Assembly: GCF_002223055.1 (NCBI RefSeq)
Contig: NZ_NKFL01000006.1
Span: 2,976,001 to 3,040,000 of the forward strand
Length of the DNA: 64,000 bases
DNA from: Burkholderia sp. HI2500
GTDB taxonomy: Bacteria > Pseudomonadota > Gammaproteobacteria > Burkholderiales > Burkholderiaceae
Direction: 5' to 3'
Each line of letters opens with the position of its first letter. The first letter of the stretch is position 1. Below the pieces are notes generated by a model. That model saw only the letters and a program-made list of their open reading frames with translations, did no database searches and had not been told where the DNA came from. The position numbers were made by a program, and so were the translations under genes. Positions 33,208 through 42,222 of the stretch are shown piece by piece.

Positions 33208-34741
33208 TCACGCCATGCATGCAGAATTCAACTATCTGACCGGTATTTTGAACGCACCTGTCTACGACGTCGCGGTCAAGACGCCGCTCGAATGCCTGTC
33301 CCGGCTTTCCGAGCGTTTCGGCAGTCGTGTGTTGCTCAAGCGCGAGGACATGCAGCCGAGTTTCAGCTTCAAGGTGCGGGGTGCCTACACGCTGATGGCA
33401 CGGCTGTCGAGCGACGCGCTCGCGCGCGGGGTGGTGACCGCTTCGGCCGGCAATCACGCGCAAGGCGTGGCGCTCGCGGCGCACACGCTGGGCTGCAAGG
33501 CCAGCGTGTTCATGCCTCACACGACGCCTGCAATCAAGGTGCAGGCCGTGAAGCGCTACGGTGCCGAGGTGGTGCTGTGCGGTGACAATTTCGACGACGC
33601 GTGCGATGCCGCGCTGTCCTGCGCGAACGATCGAAAGCGTACTTTCGTGCCACCGTTCGACCATCCTCATGTGATTGCGGGGCAGGGCACCGTCGGGATG
33701 GAGATTCTGCAGCAGACGACCCAGCTCGATGCGATTTTCGTGCCGATCGGCGGCGGAGGGCTGGCTGCCGGCATTTGCGCGTACGTCAAGCGCGTGAAGC
33801 CGCAGATCAGGATTTTCGGCGTGGAGCCGAACGATGCCGACAGCATGAGTCAGGCGCTCGCCGGCGGCGCGCCGGTGCGGCTCGCACACGTCGGTCGCTT
33901 TTGCGACGGTGTGGCGGTACGCCAGGTCGGGGCGCACAGTTTCGCGTTGTGCAAGCAGTATCTGGACGGCATCGTGCTGGTGAACAACGACGAAGTCTGC
34001 GCGGCGATCAAGGACGTCTTCGTCGATACCCGCTCGATTCTCGAACCGTCGGGCGCACTGGCGCTCGCCGGATTGAAGGCCTGGCAGCAGCGCGAACAGC
34101 TGCAGGGGGCGACGCTGGTTGCGATTGCGTCCGGGGCCAACATGAATTTCGATCAGCTACGCTATATCGCCGAGCGCTCGACGATCGGTGAACACCGGGA
34201 GGTGCGTCTTGCCGTATCGATCGCCGAGCGTCCCGGGAGTTTTCGCGCACTCATCGAGCAGCTCGGCGAGCGTGTCGTGACGGCATTCGACTACCGCCGC
34301 ACGGCCGGACGCGAAGCGCAGGTTTTTGTGGGGGTGCAGACGCCGGGTGCCGAGGACGCGCAAAGCATCATTCACGACCTGGAAACGGCTGGCTACCGGG
34401 CCACGGATCTTGGCGGCAGTACGTTGTGGAAGACGTATGGCCATCAGCTCGTCGGCGCGGACGCATGGCATCTCGAGCAGGAAAAGCTCTTTCAGGTGAT
34501 GTTTCCGGAGCGCCGCGGCGCGTTGCTGGAGTTCCTGCTGACACTCGACGATGCGTGGGATATCAGCCTGTTCCACTATCGTAACGAAGGGTTCGACTAC
34601 GGGCGGGTGCTGATCGGGATTCGATGCGATCGCGCCGATTCGTCCCGGCTGACCCGTGCGCTGGAAGCGACGAATTTCGAGTTCAGCGAACAGACCGATG
34701 CGCGGCCGTATCTGGCATCGCTTCATCATCCGGAATACTGA
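33200..34741 (+). CDS. ilvA: threonine dehydratase, biosynthetic type
   Basis: This 513-residue PLP enzyme converts threonine to 2-oxobutyrate and ammonia. The Schiff-base Lys is in FSFKVRGAYTLM, the substrate loop is TASAGNHAQGVA, and the phosphate loop is PIGGGGLAAG. Two C-terminal ACT-like repeats (about 330-410 and 425-505) mark the feedback-regulated biosynthetic form; isoleucine sensitivity cannot be judged. Its ATG overlaps the end of the preceding gene by 8 bases. In the cluster it may make 2-oxobutyrate for the 2-aminobutyrate unit, or be a resistant copy if the product attacks the housekeeping enzyme. Confidence 0.93.
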   Translation: MIDHAMHAEFNYLTGILNAPVYDVAVKTPLECLSRLSERFGSRVLLKREDMQPSFSFKVRGAYTLMARLSSDALARGVVTASAGNHAQGVALAAHTLGCKASVFMPHTTPAIKVQAVKRYGAEVVLCGDNFDDACDAALSCANDRKRTFVPPFDHPHVIAGQGTVGMEILQQTTQLDAIFVPIGGGGLAAGICAYVKRVKPQIRIFGVEPNDADSMSQALAGGAPVRLAHVGRFCDGVAVRQVGAHSFALCKQYLDGIVLVNNDEVCAAIKDVFVDTRSILEPSGALALAGLKAWQQREQLQGATLVAIASGANMNFDQLRYIAERSTIGEHREVRLAVSIAERPGSFRALIEQLGERVVTAFDYRRTAGREAQVFVGVQTPGAEDAQSIIHDLETAGYRATDLGGSTLWKTYGHQLVGADAWHLEQEKLFQVMFPERRGALLEFLLTLDDAWDISLFHYRNEGFDYGRVLIGIRCDRADSSRLTRALEATNFEFSEQTDARPYLASLHHPEY

Positions 34742-34774
34742 TAAAAAGCGGCTAACACGTCGTTCGAGGCTACG

Positions 34775-35371
34775 TTGAATACTCACCAATTGATCACGAT
34801 GTGTTTTTACGCGGTTCTGGTGCTGGTTGTCCCGGGGCCGACCAACACGTTGCTGTTTTCATCGGGCATCAGTGTCGGCCTGGCGCGAACGCTGCCGCTC
34901 GTGCTGGCCGAGGCGGCAGGCTATGTCATCGCCATCTCCGTGTGGGGATTTTCGCTACTGACGTTCGCCGCGGCGCATCCTCACGTCCTGACCGTGATCA
35001 AGGTCGCATGTTCGTCGTACCTGCTGTTGCTGGCGGTCAACATGTGGACGCAGGGCCGGATGGAAGAGGACAAACGCGCGAAGGCCGTGACGTGGCGGAA
35101 CCTGTTCGTCGCCACGCTGTTGAATCCGAAGGCCTTTCTGCTGGCCAGCACGGCGTTTCCATTGCAGGCGTTTCATGATGCCGGCAACGGGGTCGTGGCA
35201 TTCGGTGCGTTTCTGCTGGTGCTCGTGCCCATCGGGACGGGCTGGGCCAGCCTGGGGCGCGTGACGAGCGTCCTGGCATCCGGGCCGCGGCATATTACGA
35301 CGCTGCTTCGTTCTGCGTCGATGCTGCTGGTGTTGTTTTCCGGAACCCTGCTGTATTCACTCGTCAAATGA
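34775..35371 (+). CDS. LysE/RhtB family amino-acid exporter
   Basis: This is a 198-residue inner-membrane exporter with the segment LVLVVPGPTNTLLFSSGI and the second motif ATLLNPKAFLLAST. It differs from the other two LysE proteins of the cluster and is closer to threonine/homoserine-type exporters in pattern. A TTG start with GAGG five bases upstream fits best. It is the last gene of the right operon. Confidence 0.88.
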   Translation: MNTHQLITMCFYAVLVLVVPGPTNTLLFSSGISVGLARTLPLVLAEAAGYVIAISVWGFSLLTFAAAHPHVLTVIKVACSSYLLLLAVNMWTQGRMEEDKRAKAVTWRNLFVATLLNPKAFLLASTAFPLQAFHDAGNGVVAFGAFLLVLVPIGTGWASLGRVTSVLASGPRHITTLLRSASMLLVLFSGTLLYSLVK

Positions 35372-36405
35372 GCGTCCGGTGACCGTGCCGCTCGCCATTG
35401 AGGGGGCGGCCTTTGCGGGTGCAGATGTCCCGGATACGCTCCCGCAATTCGCGAGCGCTCGCGTCAAGGCTTTCGGCTGATGCACTGCCTCACGTCGGTA
35501 TCGACGGAGCGCTGCGCCGGCGTTAGCGTGCGCGTTGTCCCCCCGCCGGCTGGATCAGCCAGGCCCTCGGTCGACATCGGGTTGGTGACATCGTCGACCT
35601 TGCCATCGAGCGCCGCACCCATTCCAGCATTGACCTCACACCGGAAGCAATTTTCTTTTTGGAGGTGCCGGCACGCGGCAGGACGTCGAGTCCTGTGGCA
35701 TGTCGCAGTTGGGTGAAACAGTGCACCTGGATCCGGGCCTTTCGTTCGACCCGGTGTGTGCTGGGCAAGGTGAGTCGCGACGAATTGCGGCACCAGGGGC
35801 CACGGCATTGCCGGTTGGTGTGTCGCTTGGGTCGACTGTTTTGGAGGGGTGTAGTCGACTGCCATGACAGGATTCGCCGCGATGTGACCGTGTGCCCGCA
35901 TCCACTGCATGACGGCTGCATGCGTTGACGAGTACGGCAGGCTGTAACAGTCTTCGTCAGCCAGATCGGGCGTAGGGCGTCTGCACAAGTCGCCCGGGCC
36001 AATCGCGTCGAGCTTCCGGTTACCGAGCCTGGGAAAGACGTCGCCTTCCAGGCTGCTGATCCAGTGGATTGCATGCTTTTTACTCGTTCACCCGGGCTCA
36101 CGTTCGTCGTGGACTTGGCGGGCGGCTTGCTCGAACGCAAGGGCCGCCGCAACACTGGCGCCTCTTGATCCCGATTGCGCGGGTCGATGCGGTCTGCGCC
36201 GCTCAGTAGTCCGGTCACTTTTCCGTCGAAGCCGGGTTTGTCGGGTGGTTTGAGCGTTTTGGCTTGTTTGTCGGTTAGCATCGGTTTCAGGCCCATCACA
36301 TCGCCCATCGGAAATCACTGGATAGGGTGGAATTCTGTCAGCGTAAAATGGACAGGTTGATGATGCAAATTATTGATTTGTTTAGAGATAGTTGGAATTC
36401 GATAG
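35372..36405. other. right margin of the island without intact gene
   Basis: Apart from the integrase remains, nothing intact is seen in these 1,030 bases. The first 300 bases (35,372-35,690) hold only short frames that may be remains of the same integrase or of another mobile gene. The last 60 bases, before the next gene, are AT-rich and probably contain its promoter. No tRNA gene or clear attachment repeat was found. Confidence 0.5.
35690..36308 (-). pseudogene. decayed P4-type (DUF4102) tyrosine integrase
   Basis: Pieces of a P4-type integrase can be read on the minus strand in different frames. They are, in order, the N-terminal LTDKQAKTLKPPDKPGFDGK, then FEQAARQVHDEREPG, then ISSLEGDVFPRLGNRKLDAI and VMQWMRAHGHIAANPVMAVD, and finally AMPWPLVPQFVATHL. 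The catalytic C-terminal part with R-H-R-Y is not recognisable. Several frameshifts make it non-functional. It follows the last cluster gene and suggests that the cluster arrived on an integrative element. Confidence 0.75.
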
Positions 36406-37821
36406 ATGTTCTTGGACAGTAATTTGGCAGAAGTGACCGAATCCGTTTCCTCGCCTCGCTCCCGTTCCAATCGTTCGTCGGCCCGTTCGCGCCCGCGCTC
36501 GGCTGCTGCCGCGGGCAGTACGTCCGCGAGGGCGACGGTGCGGTCCGGCAATGCGCCGGCCGGCGACGCGTCGCGAGACGAACGGACGCTCGACCTGTTC
36601 GGCGATCCGGTGCTCGAGCCGGGCGAGCGCGTGCCGGCTGCGGCGCGTGACGAAGCGGGCGCGCAAGCCGAGGCGGCAGTCGATGTCGCGGACGATGTGG
36701 CGTCCGGGCGGCAGGCTGCGCTGGACGGGTTCAGTGCGCCGGATGGGCTGGCCGCGGCAGGACATGTGGAAGCAGCGGAAGGTGCAGTGACGCCTGAAGT
36801 CGCGACGGTAACGCATGGCGTTTCGTCGCCTGAAGGTGGTGGTGACGCAAACGTTGACGTCGTGCCGGCTTCTGGCGCGGCTGCGATGACGGCGGTCGAT
36901 ATTCCCCTGGCCGATGGCGTTGCAACGAAAGCCGCCGACATGCCTGCGGGCGATGGCGCCGCAACGGTGGCGACCAAGCTGCAAGCAACCGATGGTGTTG
37001 AGGCGAAGTCGACCGGATCTCAAGCGGCTGATGGTGAAGTCGAGAAGGCTGTTGTTGTTGCTGCTGCCGCCGCCGTTAAATCCCGCGAAGGGCGATCCTC
37101 CGGTGACGCCGCGAAGGAACGCCGTGCGTCGTCGGGCGGCAAACGCCGGACGGCTGCCGGTGCAAGCGAAGCGACAACGGAGCAATCCGCGCCGGTCGTG
37201 TCGAGCGTTGGCATGGTGCCGGAGGCGGCCGGGGCGAGCCCGGTGACGACGGTCGAGCCGCAGACGTCGGCGCATCTGGCCAGGCCGGTGATTGCCGCGA
37301 ACACGGCCAACACGGCAAACACCGCGAAGGCCCATGACGCCGTGTCGGGGGTCGACGCCACCGTATCCCCCGTTACGCAGCCGCTGGCTTCCGCTGCCTC
37401 CTTTGTCACGAAGCCGTCGGCGGAGCGCACGCAACCGGCCGCGCCGGCCTTCGATCCGGATACGCACCTGCGCCCGCTGACCGACCGGATGGCCGCACTG
37501 CAGGCCGATGTGGACGGCTTGACGCGTACGGCCGATCGCGAGATGCGCCGCGTCAATCGCCTGCTGCTGGCGTTGGCCGTCGTCGTGCTGGCCGGACTCG
37601 TCGCGCTGGTGATGCAGACGCGGCAGATCGCGCACCTGAAGCAGGACGTCGCCACGAAGCAGCAGCGGATCGATCGCCTTGCGGCCGATCTGTCGACGCA
37701 GCAGGCAACGCTGATGACGCTCGAGGAGCATCACGAAGCGCTTCTGTCTCAGGTCGACCGGCTTCAGCGCAACGCGAACCGCGAAGCGGCCGTCGCGAAG
37801 CGCGCTCGCCGCACGCGTTAA
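36406..37821 (+). CDS. Ala-rich hypothetical protein with C-terminal membrane helix and coiled coil
   Basis: I do not recognise this 471-residue protein. Its first 60 residues are rich in Ser, Arg and Ala, the middle (about 60-340) is a low-complexity Ala/Val/Thr/Gly region, and the last 120 residues are more conserved-looking: a helix before MRRVNRLLLALAVVVLAGLV, which is one membrane segment, and then a coiled coil of about 60 residues (KQDVATKQQRIDRLAADLS and onward). A long open frame on the other strand is Arg-rich and I regard it as an artefact. A short TLDLFGDPVLEP motif near residue 60 may be a peptide signature for family members. Confidence 0.7.
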   Translation: MFLDSNLAEVTESVSSPRSRSNRSSARSRPRSAAAAGSTSARATVRSGNAPAGDASRDERTLDLFGDPVLEPGERVPAAARDEAGAQAEAAVDVADDVASGRQAALDGFSAPDGLAAAGHVEAAEGAVTPEVATVTHGVSSPEGGGDANVDVVPASGAAAMTAVDIPLADGVATKAADMPAGDGAATVATKLQATDGVEAKSTGSQAADGEVEKAVVVAAAAAVKSREGRSSGDAAKERRASSGGKRRTAAGASEATTEQSAPVVSSVGMVPEAAGASPVTTVEPQTSAHLARPVIAANTANTANTAKAHDAVSGVDATVSPVTQPLASAASFVTKPSAERTQPAAPAFDPDTHLRPLTDRMAALQADVDGLTRTADREMRRVNRLLLALAVVVLAGLVALVMQTRQIAHLKQDVATKQQRIDRLAADLSTQQATLMTLEEHHEALLSQVDRLQRNANREAAVAKRARRTR

Positions 37822-37930
37822 TTGTTTCGACCCTATCCTGGGAGCCAGATGAAGCAAGGATCGTCGTGATGTATCGGCGATCGGCCGTCATGCGCATGCG
37901 GCAAACTGATGCTGTGCGCTGGCAGAGTTC

Positions 37931-37972
37931 AGGGAAAACCCTTAGAATGGAGTCCATCTAAGGGAAAACCCT
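37931..37972. repeat. two copies of AGGGAAAACCCT spaced 30 bp apart
   Basis: The 12-mer AGGGAAAACCCT occurs at 37931-37942 and 37961-37972, exactly 30 bases apart (about three helical turns), just upstream of the 51-residue small gene. Its ends are inverted (AGGG/CCCT). A third copy lies at 48819-48830 before another small gene, which suggests a shared regulator. Confidence 0.6.
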
Positions 37973-37996
37973 AGCCACATCTGTCAGGAGTCTCAC

Positions 37997-38152
37997 ATGA
38001 GCTTCATCCTCGCCCTGCTGCAAAAGATCGACGACCTTTTCGTGTCCCCGCACCTGCCGCTCGACGCCGAATACTCGTACGCTGCGCGTCGTGCCGAGGC
38101 CGAGCGCGTGCGCCGTGCGCACCTCGTGCCTATCGTCCTGTACCGTCGCTGA
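37997..38152 (+). CDS. 51-residue conserved-type small protein
   Basis: This small gene starts with ATG seven bases after AGGAG and encodes 51 residues: a short amphipathic N-terminal helix (FILALLQKIDDLF), a Pro-rich turn and an Arg/Ala-rich helix (AARRAEAERVRRAHL). It has no known domain to me; small proteins with this layout are common in Burkholderia. The twin AGGGAAAACCCT motif lies in its leader, and the stop codon is at the first unit of the octamer repeat. Confidence 0.6.
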   Translation: MSFILALLQKIDDLFVSPHLPLDAEYSYAARRAEAERVRRAHLVPIVLYRR

Positions 38153-38199
38153 TTCGCTGATTCGCTGATTCGCTGATTCGCTGATTCGCTGATTCGCTG
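38152..38199. repeat. six tandem copies of the octamer ATTCGCTG
   Basis: Six perfect copies of ATTCGCTG run from 38152 to 38199, preceded by a partial unit that contains the stop codon of the small gene. Such a short array may vary in copy number by slippage. A change would alter only the intergenic spacing, as no reading frame continues through it. Confidence 0.9.
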
Positions 38200-38302
38200 T
38201 CAGCGCGGCGCACCTGCCTGTCCGCTTTCCGCCGCCGCATCGCGCGCCGGCGCGACCGTCCCGCTACACTGGAAGTCCGATTCCGTACACGGTGACCGGG
38301 CC

Positions 38303-38782
38303 ATGCTGCAGATGCGGCCGATGACGGCCAGCGAATTCCACGCGTACCGCACGCGAGCCATCGACGGCTACGCGAGCGATCTCGTTTCATCCGGACAAAA
38401 TGCTGTCGAAGACGCGGCCAGCCGGGCGCGCGCCTGTTTCGACACGCTGCTGCCGGACGGCCTGCGTACCTCCGGCCAGACCCTCGTCGTGCTCATCGAC
38501 GGCGCCAGCGGCGACGCGGTGGGCGACCTCTGGTACGCGATCGTGCCTGAAGGGCCGAACCGCACGCTGTTCATCTACGACCTCGACATCGCCCCGTCCC
38601 GGCGCCGCCAGGGTTGGGCCACGCGTACGCTCGAGGCGCTCGATGCCGAGGCACGCCGGTACGGCGTCACCGAGATCGGGCTGTCGGTGTTCAATCACAA
38701 CGCGGCGGCCCGTGCGCTGTATCGTGCGTGCGGCTTCGCGCCGATCACGACGACCTTGATCAAGCCAGTCATTTCGGACTGA
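38303..38782 (+). CDS. GNAT family N-acetyltransferase
   Basis: This 159-residue GNAT has the acetyl-CoA loop LDIAPSRRRQGWATRTL near residues 95-111 and the C-terminal LSVFNHNAAARALYRACGF that closes the fold. It acetylates an unknown small amine or protein N-terminus in the cytoplasm. It is monocistronic and convergent with the copper ATPase gene. Confidence 0.92.
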   Translation: MLQMRPMTASEFHAYRTRAIDGYASDLVSSGQNAVEDAASRARACFDTLLPDGLRTSGQTLVVLIDGASGDAVGDLWYAIVPEGPNRTLFIYDLDIAPSRRRQGWATRTLEALDAEARRYGVTEIGLSVFNHNAAARALYRACGFAPITTTLIKPVISD

Positions 38783-38917
38783 AGCCACCGGCCGGCGCCG
38801 CGTCGTCGTGCGCTGGCGGTTCGACCCGCCGCGATCGGCCAATGCCGGCCGACCTCACGATCCTTCCTGTTCGCCAAGCGCCCGGCGCCGAACGGCCATT
38901 TGGCCGTTCGGCACACG

Positions 38918-41900
38918 TCACCGCGCGCGCCCCTTCCATCTCCGCAACAGCAACGCGTTGGTCACGACGCTGACGCTCGAAAACGCCATCGCCGCGCCTG
39001 CGATCACCGGGTTCAGCAAGCCGAGCGCCGCGAGCGGCACGCCGACCAGGTTGTAGACGAACGCCCAGAACAGGTTCTGCTGGATCTTCCGGTACGTGCG
39101 TCGGGAGATGTCGATCGCGTCGGCGACGAGCGCCGGGTCGCCGCGCATCAGCGTGATGCCGGCCGTATGCATCGCGACGTCGGTGCCGGTCGCCATCGCG
39201 ATACCGACGTCGGCCGCTGCGAGCGCGGGGGCATCGTTGATCCCGTCGCCGACCATCGCGACGATCCCGCCGTGCGTGCGCTTCAGCTCGGCGACGACAC
39301 GCGCCTTGTCGTCGGGCAGCACCTGCGCATGCACCTCGCCGATCCCGAGCGACGCCGCGACGGCGGCCGCGCTGCCGCGGTTGTCGCCCGTCACGAGTAC
39401 GCTCGCGACGCCGCGCGCCGACAGCGCCGCGATCGCGTCGCGGGCGCCCGGCTTCACGGTGTCGCCGAAAGCGATCAGCGCGAGCAACGCGCGCGGCGCG
39501 TCGGCGCGCATCAGCCACGAGATCGTGTTGCCCGCGCGCTCGAGCTCCGCCGCGCGTGCGTCGAGCGCGGGCGCCGCCGCGATGCCGAGCTCGTCGCGCC
39601 AGCGCGTGCTGCCGAGCGCGAGCAACTGTCCGCCGACGCGCGCTTCCACGCCGCGTCCGGCCACCGCACGGGCATCGGCGGCGACGGGCGACGGTACCGC
39701 ACCGCCGCGTGCGGCCAGGTCGGCATCGTGCGCGGCGACCACGGCGCGCGCGAGCGGATGGTCGCTCTGGCGCTGCACCGCCGCCGCGAGCGCGAGCGCT
39801 TCGTCATGCGGCACGTCGACCGCTTCGAACGCGGTCACGGATGGCTTGCCTTCGGTCAGCGTGCCGGTCTTGTCGAACGCGATCACGGTCGTGCGCTGCG
39901 CGAGTTCGAGCGCCTGCGCATCCTTGATCAGCACGCCGTGCCGGGCCGCGACGCCCGTGCCGGCCATGATCGCGGCGGGCGTCGCGAGGCCGAGCGCGCA
40001 CGGGCACGCGATGACGAGCACCGCGACCGCGTTGAGGATCGCGGTTTCGGTGCCGGCGCCGGCGATCAGCCAGCCGACCAGCGTCAGCAAGGCAATGCCG
40101 AGGATCGCCGGCACGAACACCTCGCTCACGCGATCGACGAGCCGCTGGATCGGCGCCTTCTCGGCCTGCGCGGATTCGACGAGGCGGATGATGCGTGCGA
40201 GCGTCGTCTCCGCGCCGATCGCGGTGGTTTCGACGACGAGCGCGCCTTCGCCGTTGATCGAGCCGGCCGTGACGGCGTCGCCGTCGTCCTTCGGCACGGG
40301 CAGGCTTTCGCCGGTGATCAGCGATTCGTCGATGTGCGAGCGGCCCGACACGATCCGGCCGTCGACCGGCACGCGCTCGCCGGGACGGATGCTGACGTGG
40401 GTGCCGACGCGTACCTGCGCCAGCGGCACGTCGCGCTCGACGCCGTACTCGACGACGCGCGCGCGGTCGGGACGCAGCGCGTTCAGCGCGCGGATCGCGT
40501 CGGTGGTCTGGCGCTTCGCGCGCGACTCGAGCCACTTGCCGAAGCGCACCAGCGTGACGATGACGGCCGACGCCTCGAAATACAGGTGGCCGGGATGCAG
40601 GGGGGCGCGCAGCAGCATCCACAGGCTCAGCCCGTACGCGGCCGACGTGCCGAGCGCGACGAGCAGGTCCATGTTGCCGGTGCGCGCCTTCACCGCATGC
40701 CAGGCCGCACGATAGAAGCGCGCGCCGTAGCCGAACTGGACGATCGACGCGAGCATGAGCTGGAGCCAGCCGGGCAGCATCAGGTCGATGCCGAACGGCG
40801 CGACGAGCATCGGTGCGACAAGGGGCGCGCTCAGCACGGCGGACCAGATCACGAGATCGCGTTCGCGAATCGCTTCGAGGTGCTTGCGGGTGTCCGGGTC
40901 TTGCGCGGGGCCGGCCGGTTGCGCGTCAGCCCCGGCGGTGGCGCCGGCTGATGATGCGGCGGAGAGCGACGCGCGGTAGCCGGCCGTGGTGACGGCCGCG
41001 ATCAGCGTGGCGGCGTCGAGCGCGCCGGCGCCGTGCACCGACGCACGCTCGGTTGCGAGGTTGACGGAAGCGCGCGCGACGCCCGGCACGGCGGCCAGCG
41101 CCTTTTCGACGCGGCCGGCGCAGGATGCGCAGGTCATTCCGCCGATGTCGAGTTCGAGATCGGCGGAGGCGGTGGAGGCTGCCGGCGGGATCGCGGCGCC
41201 GGCCACCGGCGTCGCGCCATAGCCGGCTTGTTTCACGGCTTCGGCGAGTTGTACGGCGGTCACATCGGGCGCGGCGTCGACGGTAGCCCGTTCGGTCGCG
41301 AGATTGACCGACGCGCGCGTGACGCCCGGCACCTTCGCCAGCGCCTTTTCGACACGCGATACGCAGGACGCGCACGTCATCCCGTCGATCTCGAGTTCGA
41401 TGCTGGCGGGCGCGGCAGGCGACGAAGGCGCGAACGCGGCGACGCCGGCCTCCGTTACCGTCGGCGTCGCGCCGTAGCCGGCCTGCTTCACGGTGTCCAC
41501 CAGCTGCGCGGCGGAAACGTTCGCCGCGGCATCGACGGTGGCGCGCTCGGTCGCGAGATTGACCGACGCGCGCGTGACACCCGGCACCTTCGCCAGCGCT
41601 TTTTCGACGCGCGACACGCACGATGCACAGGTCATCCCGTCGATCTCGAGTTCGATGGTGGTGCTGTCGGCCGGAAGCGGGTGGCGGGTCGTGGAAGCGG
41701 CTGCGGCCAGCGGTGCGGGCGATGCTTCGACAGGATGGGCATGCGGCGTCGTGGCGTCTTCGAGCAGCGGGTCGCGCACGGCGGCGCGGTAGCCGGCTGC
41801 GTCGACCGCCTCGACGAGTTGTGTGGCTCCTACCGTTTCCTGCGCAGTCACCGTCGCCGTGTGCGTGTCGAGGTCAACTGCCGCGTCGACGACGCCCGGC

Positions 41901-42007
41901 ACCGCGGCCAGCGCCTGTTGCACGCGGCCCGTACAGCCGCCGCAATGCATGCCGTCAATGCTCAGCTCGGTCGTATGCAGCGCTGCGGAGGCAAGTGATT
42001 CAGTCAT
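38918..42007 (-). CDS. copA: copper-translocating P1B-type ATPase with four HMA domains
   Basis: This 1029-residue inner-membrane pump exports Cu(I) from the cytoplasm. Four metal-binding domains lie at about residues 12-78 (GMHCGGC), 116-182, 201-267 and 282-348 (each GMTCASC); domains two and three are almost identical. The P-type core has the CPC membrane motif ([10 protein letters not shown]), the phosphorylation motif DKTGTLTEG, and [10 protein letters not shown]. Most bacterial CopA proteins have one or two such domains, so four is a high number. The ATG at 42007 is used; an in-frame ATG nine codons upstream is less likely. A CueR-like promoter lies 43-73 bases upstream. Confidence 0.96.
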   Translation of the reverse strand: MTESLASAALHTTELSIDGMHCGGCTGRVQQALAAVPGVVDAAVDLDTHTATVTAQETVGATQLVEAVDAAGYRAAVRDPLLEDATTPHAHPVEASPAPLAAAASTTRHPLPADSTTIELEIDGMTCASCVSRVEKALAKVPGVTRASVNLATERATVDAAANVSAAQLVDTVKQAGYGATPTVTEAGVAAFAPSSPAAPASIELEIDGMTCASCVSRVEKALAKVPGVTRASVNLATERATVDAAPDVTAVQLAEAVKQAGYGATPVAGAAIPPAASTASADLELDIGGMTCASCAGRVEKALAAVPGVARASVNLATERASVHGAGALDAATLIAAVTTAGYRASLSAASSAGATAGADAQPAGPAQDPDTRKHLEAIRERDLVIWSAVLSAPLVAPMLVAPFGIDLMLPGWLQLMLASIVQFGYGARFYRAAWHAVKARTGNMDLLVALGTSAAYGLSLWMLLRAPLHPGHLYFEASAVIVTLVRFGKWLESRAKRQTTDAIRALNALRPDRARVVEYGVERDVPLAQVRVGTHVSIRPGERVPVDGRIVSGRSHIDESLITGESLPVPKDDGDAVTAGSINGEGALVVETTAIGAETTLARIIRLVESAQAEKAPIQRLVDRVSEVFVPAILGIALLTLVGWLIAGAGTETAILNAVAVLVIACPCALGLATPAAIMAGTGVAARHGVLIKDAQALELAQRTTVIAFDKTGTLTEGKPSVTAFEAVDVPHDEALALAAAVQRQSDHPLARAVVAAHDADLAARGGAVPSPVAADARAVAGRGVEARVGGQLLALGSTRWRDELGIAAAPALDARAAELERAGNTISWLMRADAPRALLALIAFGDTVKPGARDAIAALSARGVASVLVTGDNRGSAAAVAASLGIGEVHAQVLPDDKARVVAELKRTHGGIVAMVGDGINDAPALAAADVGIAMATGTDVAMHTAGITLMRGDPALVADAIDISRRTYRKIQQNLFWAFVYNLVGVPLAALGLLNPVIAGAAMAFSSVSVVTNALLLRRWKGRAR

Positions 42008-42049
42008 GTCGGATTCCCTGAATGCGCGGCTCATGCCGCCAATGATCCC

Positions 42050-42080
42050 AGTATCAACATTCCCATGATGGTAAGGTCAA
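42050..42080 (-). promoter_or_regulatory. CueR-type copper-responsive promoter of copA
   Basis: Read on the minus strand, TTGACC (-35) and GATACT (-10) are separated by 19 bases, the long spacer that marks MerR-family promoters. The spacer contains an imperfect dyad (ACCTTACC with GGGAATGT) close to the CueR operator pattern. No cueR gene lies in the window. Confidence 0.75.
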
Positions 42081-42157
42081 GCGGTGCGTGATGCATGCGA
42101 TGCAAGGCGGGCGGATCGGCTCAAGGCCATCCTTGTTCACAGGGTGCCACGGCCCGG

Positions 42158-42196
42158 AAAAAGCGAACGCCCGGCTTCCGCGAGAAAAGCCGGGCG
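42158..42196 (-). terminator. rho-independent terminator after hicAB
   Basis: A perfect 10-bp stem (CGCCCGGCTT/AAGCCGGGCG) with a 9-base loop lies just after the hicB stop. On the minus strand it is followed, after four bases, by five U residues. Confidence 0.8.
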
Positions 42197-42222
42197 TCAC
42201 GGGCTTGCACGCGATCGCGTGG

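Noticed and set aside
14405..36405. A tRNA gene or direct repeat as attachment site of the island
   Set aside because: I searched both margins by eye and found neither; a comparison with a strain lacking the island is needed to locate the junctions.
36382..37857. A 491-codon minus-strand frame opposite the Ala-rich membrane protein
   Set aside because: Arg/His-rich composition and no domain, while the plus-strand frame has a membrane helix and a coiled coil.
38152..38199. The octamer array as a CRISPR array
   Set aside because: Units are 8 bases with no spacers and there are no cas genes.
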